From Pyrus communis (taxonomy: Eukaryota > Streptophyta > Magnoliopsida > Rosales > Rosaceae): a stretch of DNA of 64,000 nt. The notes below the pieces were generated by a model, which searched no databases, had not been told where the DNA came from, and worked only from the letters and a program-made list of their open reading frames with translations. The stretch's first letter is position 1. The number at the start of each line of letters is the position of its first letter. Of the stretch, positions 11,671 through 23,344 are shown piece by piece. The stretch lies in contig NC_084816.1 in NCBI RefSeq assembly GCF_963583255.1, forward strand, positions 10,679,600 to 10,743,599, given 5' to 3'. A program made the translations under genes and the position numbers.

Positions 11671-13407
11671 ATCTACCCACCTTAAGAAAATTTCGTCCTC
11701 GAAATTTAAAATCATCAGTCCAATGTAGAATACTCAAAATTAAAGAGATATATGTATGTAAATACATACACTAGGAAGACATCAAATTATAGCGACTACA
11801 TAAAAGATGATGACATTCCATCATGATCGGAGTGTAGTGACTCTTCTTTCATGCCTCCAATTCCTACTTTCCTTTTTTTTTTTTTTTTTTTCTTTCATAA
11901 ACATGTTCAAAACGTAACGCACTTCGAAATTAAGCATGTAATATTTTTGGGTCAAGCCCAAACAACAATTAACGAATTAAATAAGTAAATACAAATATTA
12001 ACGTAGAATAATCTACTTGTTTACTTGCTTAACAACCCAATGAATAAGTTATTAATATTACGGTCTGCACCCCACAAAACCGACAATTCACTGTTGTCTT
12101 GATAAGCAAGTAACAATTCCCGAGGGTGCAATATTACCATCTTGCCCCTCAATGGGAAATACACATACCAGCCTCGATCGTACTCATTCACTACCTTCTG
12201 AGGCAACATCGTCAATAACATAAATTTTCTACATCATAATCTCAATCAAATATTTGTTCGCAATAATCTGTTGTAAATCACAAGCTGCACATACAATATT
12301 TGTATTATATTTCGAAGGATACCATACTTCTAAACAGGAATGTAACCGTAGTTACTCATAATTCTAACAAAAGTATGCGTCCATTAAATATGCGCTGTGC
12401 GTAAAATCTCCATACATCAACTCCAATGATACCATAGTTAACCCGAAATTGTAACTGTGGTTACAAGTGACTAGAATGGAGATAAGGATATACTGCAACC
12501 ATGCTACTGGTGCGACAAACAAGATGCAACTCGTCCACAAAGGTCTGAGTAACTCATTTCAAACTAATCGTTAATCTAGGGGTAAAAATGCAATACTGAA
12601 CAACTTCTAATACTCAAAACCTTCATAACGACTTCCAAAGGCTTGGAAGTGAAACATGTAACACGATGAAATATAAATTCACCAAGATGATAATCTTGTC
12701 AGGTTTCTGTTTGCTGAATTTGTATAGAAGTCTAGGAGTAGTTTTCTCAAAAAGTCATCGTCCTCTGGACGCAATTAGAAAATTGTAGTTGCCCAAGGAA
12801 GTTTGAACTCTATATCCTCAATATCCCCACAACATTAATCAAAAACGGGGTGCATCTAGAGTGAGGATTCATTTAGAACACATCAAAGGGGCCTCGAATT
12901 TATCTCTTCCCTACTTTTACATTTGATCACGTCACAAAGAGAACTTCTAGATCACATCACCCAAAGAGGTTGACTACATCCCACTTCTATCTTAGTGGTC
13001 TTCACAAGTGTCTTGTTGTTGAAATTTCAACACCCATTTTAAAGAAATAACTATTGCCAATATTTCAATTTCTAGAGCAAGAAGAATATTGTCTTCTACT
13101 TAAGTAAACAACCACCAATTGGAACATCATATAAGCATATCATTGGTTTAGCATCACGATTAATGAATTTCACATTCTCTACATATACAACATATCTCGA
13201 ACTGAGCATATACAAAGATACTTCCTAACTCCATTCATACAAAATGATTAAAATCATTTGAACCATTTCTTGATAGATTAAAGGTAACTCTCTATATCGA
13301 TACTCATATTTCCCAACTAAATAGAATAGGACAGGCTGGAAGTGTGCGAGAATAGATACACAATAGTGCACTCATAGATGCTAATTTAATTCTACTATTG
13401 CCTCTGA
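11671..13407 (-). mobile_element. Degenerate internal region next to the gypsy-like LTR
   Basis: The sequence follows the purine tract and shows no retrotransposon protein domain I can recognise. The 66-residue minus-strand open frame at 12021-12221 has no familiar motif. There are poly-T runs near 11871-11891. It is probably 3' internal sequence of the same retroelement, but where it ends is uncertain. Confidence 0.4.
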
Positions 13408-13863
13408 CAGAAGTAGCAACATGATGACTACCTTTGCAACGATATTTTTTCTTGAGTTACAGAACTGCCCAGGGGTTGCTAAGGCCGCCTAGCCTAATAT
13501 GTTTTAATCATTGTTGGGCCTTACTTTTCATTAAAAAAGGATTGAGCTTGTTTTCACATTAAATAAATAAATGAAAATTTATTTCCCAATTTTAAAAGAA
13601 CTATCAGCCAACTTTAAAATCTCTAACTCTAACCCTAGCCAACATAAACTATGCGCTATCGCACTTCTTCTTCTCTACAATTGCAGATTTTACAGGGCTC
13701 CCTCTCTCCCTCTGTCTCTTCCTCTCTTGTCAAATGTTTTAGGTTGACTCCTATTCTACGCACGTAGAGAAGGGAAAAGAAGTAGCAACATGATGACTAC
13801 CTTTGCAACGATATTTTTTCTTGAGTTACAGAACTGCCCAGGGGTTGCTAAGGCCGCCTAGCC
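13408..13863 (+). repeat. Direct duplication of ~85 bp, 374 bp apart
   Basis: The block beginning AGAAGTAGCAACATGATG and ending near GGCCGCCTAGCC occurs at about 13408-13492 and again at 13782-13863, essentially identical. The second copy continues into sequence shared with 35540 onward; the first joins directly to the start of the shared block at 13493. This suggests a local tandem duplication of about 374 bp. Confidence 0.8.
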
Positions 13864-14764
13864 GTCCTAGGAGGCTGTCAAGGCGCTGCCTAATAGTCTA
13901 GTCGAATTGTTGAATGATTTTGGTGAATTCATGGCAGTCAACCGCCGTTGAGCGCCTAGGTCAATTTTTAGAACACTGAAGATGACAGAGAGTCTATAGA
14001 GAGTCCCACTTTTTGGAGTCTCTTTAGCATTTCTCTTATAATTTTTGGAAAGAATTAATTTTTGGGTACAAATTTCTATAAAGATATTTTTTGGAGAGTG
14101 CTATCCATGCGCATATTTCTATTTCTCACACACCCCTCTCAATTTCCCACCATTGGATCAAATGAATTGAAGAAGATTAATCACAAAAAATTAACAAGGG
14201 TTTGTGAGAGGTAAAATGAGTGTGTGAATAACACTACTTTTTTTTGTTTTTTTTTTTAAAAAAAAAAATCCCAAAGTAGCTTGGATTCGGTAAGTGGGAT
14301 GAATTTTTACATGTTATTATATTTAGGAAGTGCTATATTCATACTCATTTTCACTTTCTACACGCCCTTACTAATTTTTTGTTATTAATTTTCTTTAACT
14401 CATTCGATTCAACGGCCGAAAATTGAGAAGAATGTATAAAAAATACGAATAAGTGTGTAGATAACACTACCTTATACTTGTAGCGTTGAAGGACGTAACC
14501 ATTTGCTTGCCAAGTTTGCTTTGTTTTATAGGAAAACTAATGAAAAAGGGCTTGAAAACTTTGAGTTTTAACGATAAGGACAAAATAAAAGGTAAAATGA
14601 ATAGTACTAGGTTTGACTTTTTAGTGTAAAAATATGGTTTTCATTAAAGTGAACAGTACCGTGAGCTTTTCGTTAAAATTCCTTTGTTTTATAGTGTTGA
14701 AGGACGTAACCATGTGCTTTTCAAATTTTCTTTGTTAGTTTAAATAGTATCATATATTCCAATG

Positions 14765-15183
14765 TGTTGTAAAATCGACGATGTGTGTACAATGGAATAA
14801 ATAAAACAAGACACAAAATTTACGAGGTTCCTCTATAGTCAGTGTAACTGGAGTACGTCCTCGGGCAGCAGTAGTGCTTTCATTATAATTTTGAATAATA
14901 AGAATACAAAGATAACTCTATTTATTCTCTCCTCTCCTCTTCCTCTCTTTCTCTTCCCTCGTCTCTTTTTCTCTGTGCTCTGTCTACATTGATAGTAGTC
15001 GGAGTGCTCTATTTATAGAGCAACTCCGTATTATTACATTTTGAATAATTACACCACACCTTTAACAAATGATCTCCACATATCAATATTCTGCCAAGGT
15101 TTTCAATAATGTGGCAATGTTTTCAATGCTATGACAAGGTCTTCAATATTGTGGGCATTCATTACCCACTAGTATTTTCAACA
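14765..15183. mobile_element. Solo LTR (419 bp)
   Basis: The element runs from TGTTGTAAAATCG to ATTTTCAACA and is flanked by CAATG at 14760-14764 and 15184-15188, a perfect 5-bp duplication. The homologous block at about 36757 has the uninterrupted site. A CT-rich tract (about 14925-14975) and a TTTATAGAG word may be LTR promoter remains. The retrotransposon type is not clear. Confidence 0.85.
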
Positions 15184-15366
15184 CAATGTCGGTTTTCGAG
15201 TAAAAATAAAACAAAAAACATTCAAATGTTGAGGTTTTCAATAATGTGGCAATGTTTTCAATGCTATGACAAGATCTTCAATATTGTGGGCATTCATTAC
15301 CCACTAGTATTTTCAACACAATGTCGGTTTTCGAGTAAAAATAAAACAAAAAACATTCAAATGTTG
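15097..15366 (+). repeat. Tandem duplication of 135 bp across an LTR-host junction
   Basis: Units 15097-15231 and 15232-15366 are nearly identical. Each holds the last ~87 bases of the solo LTR, the CAATG duplication and about 45 bases of host flank, so the duplication happened after the LTR inserted. Confidence 0.9.
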
Positions 15367-15554
15367 GTGGGCTGATAAGTTTTGACTATGCTTTCTTGCT
15401 TAAGTTCCTGCCCTCGTCGTGTACCCGCAGGAATCCCACGATTCTAAAAGTCCTCGCAACTTTTGAGAGCGCAAAATATAGCCATACATAATTTTCATAA
15501 AAGGTGGACTGGACAACATACACGTTGATTTATTGCTAAATATGGTTGATATTT

Positions 15555-15810
15555 TAACTTGCAAAATATACGGGTGGTGCCGGTGGCACACTCAAGACTT
15601 GTGAGGACTTTTGGAATCGTGGGTTCGAAACCCATGGTAAATAATTGATTACCAGGCTTTTTTAAAACAAAAAAAATGGAGGTTTCAGGTTTGAAACCCG
15701 TTGCTGGTGTAGAAGCCAGACTTGTGGCTAAAGGAATGCTGAAATTCCTCTGTGAGTTTTCCCGACTCTCAAAAGAGATGAATAACCATAGCTTGCCACC
15801 AGTTTTTCTT
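15555..15810 (+). mobile_element. tRNA-derived SINE
   Basis: It contains a B-box-like GGTTCGAAACC at 15622-15632 downstream of a possible degenerate A box (GTGGTGCCGGTGG). Related copies occur at about 23810-24055 and 37423-37660, and truncated heads at 15405-15475 (inverted) and 54108-54158. The tail ends near GCTTGCCACCAG followed by T- and A-rich sequence. It is not a functional tRNA gene because no cloverleaf could be drawn. Confidence 0.6.
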
Positions 15811-16526
15811 ATTTTTAAAATTAAAAAAAAAAACATTGTTGAAAATGAAGAACTGGTCTTTGATTATCAAACTAATTGGATACTCTTATAGACCTATTAC
15901 ATTACTCTTATAGACTCATCATTCCATCTCAGAAACTTCATTTTGAAATTGATTAGTTTAGTACTTAACTATATTGTATAATAATTAGATAGCTAATTTC
16001 TCAAAAAAAAAAAAAAACCAAAAAACAAAAGAACAAAACAAAAATACTACTTTATTCTTGTAGACCGGTCATTTCAATGTTTTTTTTTTTTTTTTCTTTT
16101 TTTTTAATCTCGATAAGTATGAGAAGGTTGGCCACCAACACCAAATTAATTAGTGATTCCTAAAGCTTACTTCTGGATTTGGACCCCATCTGCATCTTTT
16201 TTATGATGATCCTAAGAATAAATCTTATCCAATAATCATTCATTTTGCGGTAATAAATTATTTTAAATTATTTATTTAAAATTAAACAAAAATAATATCA
16301 CAAACAAACTGACCGCATGATATACGATAAACGATAAATAGATAAAATATGAAGATGCGCACAAATAGCATATGGAGAAAATCCTCGTCCCTTACTTCTC
16401 ACCACAAAATATAGCCATACATAACTTTCAGAAACGGTGGGCTGGACAACAAACACGTTTAATACGGATTTGGAACACGACAAAGTTGATGACATACGTC
16501 CCAGCTTCTTAGCGTCTAGCTAGCTC

Positions 16527-16533
16527 TATTAAA
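16527..16533 (+). promoter_or_regulatory. Candidate TATA element of the intact dioxygenase gene
   Basis: TATTAAA lies about 120 bases before the start codon, in a promoter region conserved with the broken copy, where the same place reads TATAAAA (38423-38429). Assigned by position and comparison only. Confidence 0.45.
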
Positions 16534-16654
16534 TGGAACCATTTCCTTCGTTTATCATCACAAAAGTTTCATCTCGATCGACTTACTCATAATTCTTTTT
16601 ACTCATCCTCTTCTGATATACATAATATTCTCTGAGTCTTTGAAATTTGAAGAT

Positions 16655-18000
16655 ATGGCTCCAGTTGCTGCTCAAACCATGGATGTAAAGAGCATCAAAT
16701 CGGTTGCGGAATCACCCGCTCTCAGCTCCGTTCCTTCTGCTTATGACTTCAACATAAACCCCAATGATGAAGCAGATCCAAACGATCCTGAATTTGCAAT
16801 CCCCATAGTTGATATGTCTCTTCTCACCTCGGGATCTCCTGATCAACGGTCCAAAATAATCCATGACCTCGTCAAAATTTGCGAAGAATGGGGCTTCTTC
16901 ATTGTAAGTAGTTTAACTAAGTGCTAACTACTTCAGTTATTTATAGGAGAAATATTTGAGTGACGGTTGCTAGTGTTTTAGAGTTACTTATAGCAATTTG
17001 ATAAAGAAAACAACAAAATTGATGTTTTCGTCACATTTTCAATAAAACATTTATATTATCTCTCTAATAGAGATAAGATCCACATGCGCATCTATTAGAG
17101 AGGTGGGATAAATGTGGTATGGATGTAGCATTACTCGAAAAAAAAAAACCAAGCTAATTAATCATGGTCACGATGTATTCATTGCAGGCAATTAACCATG
17201 GTGTCCCAGAGAGTCTAATGAAGGGGATGATTGACGCATGCCATGGATTTTTCAGCCTCCCAGACGAAGAGAAGGAGGAGTTTAAATCCGGAAATGATGT
17301 GCTGGAGATGTTCAAGTACGGAACAAGCTACAATCTTGCATTAGACAAAGTCCTTCTCTGGAGGGATTTCTTCAAGGTGAGAGTACATCCCGAGTTCTAC
17401 TCCCTCTACAAACCGGCTTGCTTCAGTGAGGTTTCAATGGAGTTCAGCAAGAGAACAAGAGAAGTAGCATTGGAGATAACACGCGCAATCTCCGAAAGTT
17501 TGGGACTGGAGCCCAACTACATACATGATGCGATGAACATGGATCGCGGCCTACAAATGCTCGCCGCCAACTACTATCCGCCTTGCCCTCAGCCAGAACA
17601 TGCAATTGGTATACCACATCACACTGATCATGGCCTTGTCACCCTCCTCATCCAGAATGAGATGAATGGCCTCCAAGTTGAACATAACGGCAAGTGGCTC
17701 ACCGTCAATGGCCCTGCCAACGGTTTCTTTGTCAACCTCGCTGACCAAATGCAAATTCTTACTAATGGCAAATACAAGAGTGTGATGCATCGGGCAACTG
17801 TGAACAACAAAGCTACGAGGATATCTATTGCCATACCACATGGACCATCTGTTGATACACTTATCGCACCGGCACCGGAGTTATTGGAAAAAGAAGGTCA
17901 AGCTCCGAAATATATTGGAATGAATTATAAGGAGTATATCCAGCTTCAACAGAGCGGCAAGAACTACATGAAATCCACCTTTGATCACATACTAGCGTGA
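16655..18000 (+). CDS. 2-oxoglutarate/Fe(II)-dependent dioxygenase (DOXC-type), intact, two exons
   Basis: Exons 16655-16903 and 17188-18000 give 353 residues. The intron (284 bp) has GTAAGT and GCAG ends and falls in phase 0 between FFI and AINHGV. Start: the ATG of MAPVAAQ is the first Met in frame; an in-frame TTG upstream is unlikely to be used. The N-terminal domain (IPIVDMSLL, about residues 52-60) is followed by the double-stranded beta-helix: NYY at about 211-213, iron ligands His228, Asp230 (HHTDHG) and His284, and the 2-oxoglutarate-binding Arg294-x-Ser296. Length and motifs fit the plant DOXC class of soluble oxygenases that hydroxylate or desaturate specialised metabolites, with closest resemblance, from memory, to 2-oxoglutarate-dependent dioxygenase 19-like proteins. 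The substrate cannot be read from the sequence. It is the only intact member of a decayed local array. Confidence 0.93.
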
Positions 18001-18270
18001 CTGAGCTTTATACACAGTCCCATGGCTTGGTCACACTTCAAACGATCTCAACCATATTGAAAGATCTGCAGCTTCCCTTTGATTTCTTTTTCTTCGAACT
18101 GTTTTTATTCTAAATTTCTCTTCTTTTGTTTCAATGATCATGTCATATCGGTGTTGGCTTGATGTGTTATTAGCACCAAACAGCCTTGTAGTTCAATAAT
18201 ATCAAACATCACAGACTAGCAGCCAGTTTCGATTGAAACCATTTCCTTACCAGTTTTGCTTTGTTTTATA
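18001..18270 (+). other. 3' flank of the intact dioxygenase gene
   Basis: The sequence is shared with 41372-41635 and partly with 5085-5280 and 25110-25340, so it belongs to the duplicated unit and probably holds the 3' UTR. An AATAAT word near 18196 could serve in polyadenylation; no clear signal can be assigned. Confidence 0.55.
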
Positions 18271-18278
18271 GTGTTGAA

Positions 18279-20991
18279 TAGGCCTGGCAATTCCTAGCAC
18301 GACCCGACAGTCCAACACGACACAACACGAAATTAACAGGTGTTCGAGTCGACACGATAACGAATCGGGTCGTTATCAGGTAACCCGATAAGCACTTGTT
18401 AAGATAACGGGTTGTTCGGATATATACATGGGTAACACGATACACGAAAAGCAGAATATTAATTTAATAATTTTATAACCCTACAAAAATACTATAATAA
18501 TTATATATATATATATATATATATATTAATTTAACAATTTTATACCCCTAAAAACTATAATATATATATATATATATTAAATTAACTATAATAATTATAA
18601 TAATTATATATACTATAATAATTATACCCCCAAAATATTAACTATAATAATTATATATATATTAAATTTTAAATTAAATTTTATACCCCTAAAAACTGTA
18701 ATAATTAATATGCATCATGCCACTCTTTGAAGAAAAAGGGAGGGAAAAATGAAAATTATAAAAAAAGCTGAAAAGGAAACAAAAAAGAGAGGGAAAGATG
18801 GGATCTAGTGGTATTTTCAATTTTGCTTTCTACTAGTAGGGTGGGTTTTTCCATCGTGGTCTCTCAAGTGTGCACTTGTTATTGTTAGGATAAGATCCAA
18901 CAGCTGTGTTCCCAACACATGTACGTCATTTACCTCTCTCTCTCCTTTTTTTCTTGAGAAATTTTTCATTGTAACAGGAACACAAATAGTACACCATGTG
19001 TTTTAATAGAAGTGGTGAGAATTTTTATTTTTTTAAGTTATTAACTTTTTATTACACATATCCCACTATTTTTATAATGACACATGATGTACTACTCTGT
19101 GTACCAGTCAATTAGACGTACAAAATAAATAGACTTAAATCTACTTAATAAATATATATACACACACACCATTGAACTTGATGGGATACGCATTCTACAA
19201 ACTAGTTTCAATGATCCAATCGTCAAACATGTTTGTATATACTTCAAGATCGCATACGCCAAAAATTGAAAAAAAAAAACCATTCTGAGATCAAGTAACG
19301 GGACAAAACTTTTCGACGGTTATGAAAAAAAAAATCACGATTTAACGGTTATTTTAACTCCGATTTTGATGATTTTTTACAAGTACACTCCTTGACCCTA
19401 TATGAATACAATGATTGAATTTGATATTCAATTTAAAATATTTACACTAGTGGATACCACAAAATCTTATGTTATACTTAATGAAAGTATAAATAAATTA
19501 TGAAGTGTTAGTGAATCTATTGTTTTGATGGGATACGCATTCTACGAAACTAGTTTCAATGATCCAATTGTCAACACATTTGTATATACTTCGAGATTGC
19601 ATACACCAAAAATTGCAAAAAACAAACATTCTGAAATTAAGTAACGGGACAAAACTTTTCGACGGTTATAAAAAGAAAAATCACGATTTAACGGTTATTT
19701 TAACTTCGATTTTGATGATTTTTTACAGCTACACTCCTTGACCCTATATGAATACAATGAATGAACTTGATCTTCAATTTAACATATTTACATTAGTGGA
19801 TACCACAAAATCTTATGTTATACTTAATGAAAGTATAAACAAACTCTTAAGTGTTAGTGAATCAATTGTTTTGATGGGATACACATTCTACGAAACTAGT
19901 TTCAACGATCCAACCGTCAAACATGTTTGTATATACTTCGAGATCGCATACGCCAAAAATTGAAAAAAAAAAACATTCAGAGATCAAGTAATGGGACAAA
20001 ACTTTTCAACGGTTACCAACGAAAAATCACGATTTAACGGTTATTTTAACTCTAATTTTGATGATTTTTTACAGCTACACTCCTTGACCCTATTTGAATA
20101 TAATGAATGAATTCGATCTTCACTTTAAAATATTTACCCTAGTGGATACCACAAAATCTTATGTTATACTTAATGAAAGTATAAATAAACTCTAAGTGTT
20201 AGTAAATCTATCATTTTGATGGGATACACATTCTACGAAAATAATTTCAACGATCCAACCATCAAACTTGTTTGTATATGCTTCAAGATCGCATACGTCA
20301 AAAATCGCAAAAAACAAACATTCAGAGATCAAGTAACGAGACAAAACTTTTCAACGGTTATCAACAAAAAATCACAATTTAACGGTTATTTTAACTCCGA
20401 TTTTGATGATTTTTTACAGGTACACTCCTTGACCCTATATGAATACAATGAATGAATTTGATCTTCAATTTAAAATATTTACACTAGTGGATACCACAAA
20501 ATCTTATGTCATGATGATCGATGAAAATTGAGGATTTTGTAAAAGGAATAATATGCAAGCTTTGAGTTCCATTGGCAAAGTTTAAACTTTTGAGAAAGGC
20601 TTCACAACCTTAAAAACAAAAACTCTTTCATTTTGCATATCCTTGCACATTTAATATTTTGTAATAGACTAGTAGTGTATGGATGTTTGTTTATTAGGCT
20701 CTTTTTTTCAAGTGCAGATGTAGTACTTAAACGACAAATGTGTTTTAATGTTTTGAAGTAATATTTATGTGGCAATGTGTGGTATGTGAAAATTTAAGAA
20801 AAAAAATACATTTTTCTTAACGGGTCATAGCGGGTTATAACGGCCGGGTCACTTTACCCGTTGGGTAAAGTGACCCGACCTGTTAAGGACCCGTTAAGAT
20901 AACGGGTGTGACACGACACAACCCGTTAAGATAATAGGTGTTACACGAAAACGACACGAACACGATAAACACGACCCGTTTGCTAGGCCTA
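18279..20991 (-). mobile_element. Non-autonomous hAT element, copy 2 (inverted)
   Basis: The ends TAGGCCTGGCAA and TTGCTAGGCCTA are inverted repeats. Flanks GTGTTGAA (18271-18278) and GTGTTAAA (20992-20999) are an 8-bp target duplication with one change. The homologous position near 36700 reads straight through. Orientation is opposite to copies 1 and 3. The interior holds (TA)n-rich stretches at 18500-18720 and a four-unit version of the ~347-bp array. Confidence 0.9.
19140..20515 (-). repeat. Tandem array of the ~347-bp unit, about four copies
   Basis: ACTAGTGGATACCACAAAATC recurs near 19447, 19790, 20140 and 20480, spaced about 345 bp. It is the reverse complement of the array at 6430-8830. 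Open frames of 60-80 residues within it are repeat by-products. Confidence 0.9.
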
Positions 20992-21660
20992 GTGTTAAAG
21001 GACGTAACCATGTGCTTGCCAAATTTGCTTTGGTAGTTTAAATTAGGCCTGGCAAACGGGTCGTGTCTATCGTGTTCGTGTTGTTTTCATGTTGTGTTCG
21101 TGTTCGTATTCGTATTCGTGTCGTTATGACCCGTTAACAAAAATATATATTTTTTTTCTTAAATTTGCACATACCATTCATTACCACATAAATATTACTT
21201 CAAAACATTAAAGCACATTTGTCGTTTAAGTAACACATCTACACTCGAAAATAAGAGCCTAATAGGAAAACATCCATACACTACTAGTCTATTACAAAAT
21301 ATTAAATGTACAAGGATATGCAAAATGAAATAGTTTTTGTTTTCAAGGTTGTGAAGCCTTTCTCAAAAGTTTAAACCTTATCAATGGAACTCAAAGCTTA
21401 CATGTTATTCCTTTTACAAATTCCTCAATTTTCATCAATCATCATGACGAAATTGTATTGGAACTTTGGCTTTATCTATTGCCTTCAAGAGTTATGTTGA
21501 TGATGTTTTCAGTAAGGTTTTACACATCAGAACTCTCTTCCGCATAAACTAAGCATAGAAAAACCAAACATTAAAAACCATTCAAATTATGACAAGTTTA
21601 CCAAAATAATTATGAAAAGGAATAAAACAATAGTACTATACCATATAAAAATATATTACC

Positions 21661-21783
21661 TCCTTTTCCAAATAGCCAATCTCATGTGCACAACAAAGTT
21701 TGAACTGTTTATGGTAACAATGAACTACGATACTAATCTAGTACTTGACCCCCAATACTAAATACAGACTCTGATGCAACAGT
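21661..21783 (-). pseudogene. hAT transposase C-terminal (dimerisation) region, relic
   Basis: Minus-strand translation gives TVASESVFSIGGQVLD, then a stop, YRSSLLP, a stop, TVQTLLCT, a stop, DWL. This matches the conserved hAT C-terminal signature (S-E-S-x-F-S-x-G-G-x-V-L-D, R-S-S-L, then D-W-L). Three stops, each explicable by a single base change, make it non-functional. The rest of the transposase was not recognised upstream. It supports placing the whole family in hAT. Confidence 0.85.
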
Positions 21784-21829
21784 TAGAATGGTAATTGTTA
21801 ACACATCTCGTGCTAACTGGGAATTATTA

Positions 21830-22025
21830 ACATATCCATTTCAATTTCAATTTCACATATCCATATCCATTCAAATTCACATATCCATTTCAATTTCAAA
21901 TATCCAATTCAATTTCACCTATCTATATCCATTTCAAATTCACATATCCAATTCAATTTCAAAATCCAATTCACATATCCACAAATCACAATCCAATTCA
22001 AATTTACTTTCAAATTCACAAATCA
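21830..22025 (+). repeat. Degenerate minisatellite of CATATCCATTTCAATTTCAA-like words
   Basis: Short units (about 12-24 bases) built from CATATCCA and TTTCAAATTC repeat with variation. The 80-residue open frame over it simply translates the repeat. Confidence 0.75.
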
Positions 22026-22321
22026 ATTAAAAATACCTTGCACTTGCAGGTTGCAGCCTTACTTAATTGCTTTGCTTGTTCAAAATCTTCTAGTAAATAG
22101 ACCCCTAATGAAACATAGATACAAATGAACTCATGGCGTTCACAATAACAAAAAAAAAAAAAAAAAAGGACTTGCCTGCCAATTGCCAATACTTAGGACA
22201 AATAATTAATACATTGCACCTACAACAGCAAAACAAAAATAGGTGGGGCGTCACTACTTTGTCGTTGCCTGCCTCACAGGCCACTTGAATTCTAACCTCT
22301 CCAGTCTCTTGGTAACGTATC

Positions 22322-22324
<3 letters not shown>

Positions 22325-22360
<36 letters not shown>
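22325..22360. repeat. (AT)18 microsatellite
   Basis: An uninterrupted AT dinucleotide run inside hAT copy 3. Confidence 0.95.
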
Positions 22361-22362
<2 letters not shown>

Positions 22363-23140
22363 CATTAAGTAATGAATCTCACCTACGACTTACAATAAGA
22401 CTAAATGACATGACATAATAAAGTTAATTTACATAACTTCATCTATACTCCCAAATTTCAATGCTTGATTCTATTTCTGCCTTGTCCTTTTGTGATTTTC
22501 AAGTTTACAAAGGCAACGCGAAGCACTCTTGCTCGATTGCTGGGTTTTTTGAATGTTTGCAAACATGCCCCAACCCAGAAACTCCAGAATCTCCAAAATC
22601 AGAAAACCGCAGAAATCCCCAGCCATTAGTTTTAATTTTAACGAAAACCCCCAAATCACTAGTTTTTGGAAAAAAAAAACACAGAATACCCAAAAATACT
22701 AAATTCATACCTTTAGCGTGTGCTTGCCTGTGTGTGGTTTTCTTGTGGCTGCTGGAGTTGAGTTGAAGGAAGTGAACAGAGGAGGATGCGAGAGAGATGC
22801 AGATTAAAGAGACGGCACGAGAGTAAGTCTGGACTGGAGATATCAGAGTGAATGAGAGAGAAAAGAAGGATAGCCTCCAACCTAATGTACAATGGACGGC
22901 TGAGATTAAATCCTAGTCGATCCAATGGTCACCAATTTTTTAAATTTAATTATATATATAATTATTATAGTTTTTAGGAGTATAAAATTGTCAGATTAAT
23001 ATATATAATTATTATAGTATTTTTTTTAGGGTTATAAAATTAATATTTTTCCTATCGTGTTACCCACGTGTATACCTGAATCAACCCGTTATCTTAACAG
23101 GTGCTTATTAGGTTAACCGATAACAACTCGATTCGTTATC

Positions 23141-23344
23141 GTGTCGACCCGAACACAAAACACTTGTTAATTTCGTTTGGTGTCGTGTCAGGAATTGTTA
23201 GGTCTAGTTTAAATAGTCTCATATATACTTGTTAATTTCATTCCGTGTCGTGTCGGGAATTGCTAGGTCTAGTTTAAATAGTCTCATATATACTTATTAA
23301 TTTCGTTTCGTGTCGTGTCGGGAATTGCCAGGTCTAGTTTAAAT
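23141..23344 (+). repeat. 65-bp tandem triplication of a transposon end plus its target duplication
   Basis: GTTTAAAT recurs at 23207, 23272 and 23337, exactly 65 bases apart. Each unit carries AGTCTCATATATACTT host-like sequence, then GTGTCGTGTCGGGAATTG and the AGGTCTA end of hAT copy 3. The true end is therefore present three times in a row. Confidence 0.9.

Larger units (their letters stand above)
13493..16520 (+). repeat. Segmental duplication block upstream of the intact dioxygenase gene
   Basis: The block matches about 35181-38400 (upstream of the broken gene copy) and, inverted, about 52680-55420. Shared landmarks are a word starting AATATGTTTTAATCATTG, a CTCCCTCTCTC tract, a hAT-end remnant ending TTTTTAGAACACTG near 13976, a paired inverted and direct SINE, and the promoter region of the gene. 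It also holds a solo LTR and a small tandem duplication. No host coding sequence was seen before the gene. Confidence 0.8.
21044..23206 (+). mobile_element. hAT element, copy 3, with transposase relic
   Basis: The ends TAGGCCTGGCAA and TTGTTAGGTCTA are inverted repeats flanked by GTTTAAAT at 21036-21043 and 23207-23214, a perfect 8-bp duplication. Unlike copies 1 and 2 it lacks the 347-bp array and instead keeps the C-terminal part of a hAT transposase on the minus strand. Bases 22440-22880 (with GA-rich 22770-22870) may be its old 5' region. Inserted in the same duplicated host block as copy 2. Confidence 0.9.

Noticed and set aside
15622..15632. Possible tRNA gene from the GGTTCGAAACC word
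   Set aside because: No anticodon or acceptor stems; repeated family members show it is the B box of a SINE.
17551..17841. Antisense open frames over exon 2 of the dioxygenase, also at 40922-41286
   Set aside because: They mirror the conserved sense coding sequence and have no independent motif.
21788..22030. 80-residue open frame rich in Ile, Ser, Phe and His
   Set aside because: Direct translation of the CATATCCATTTCAA-type minisatellite.
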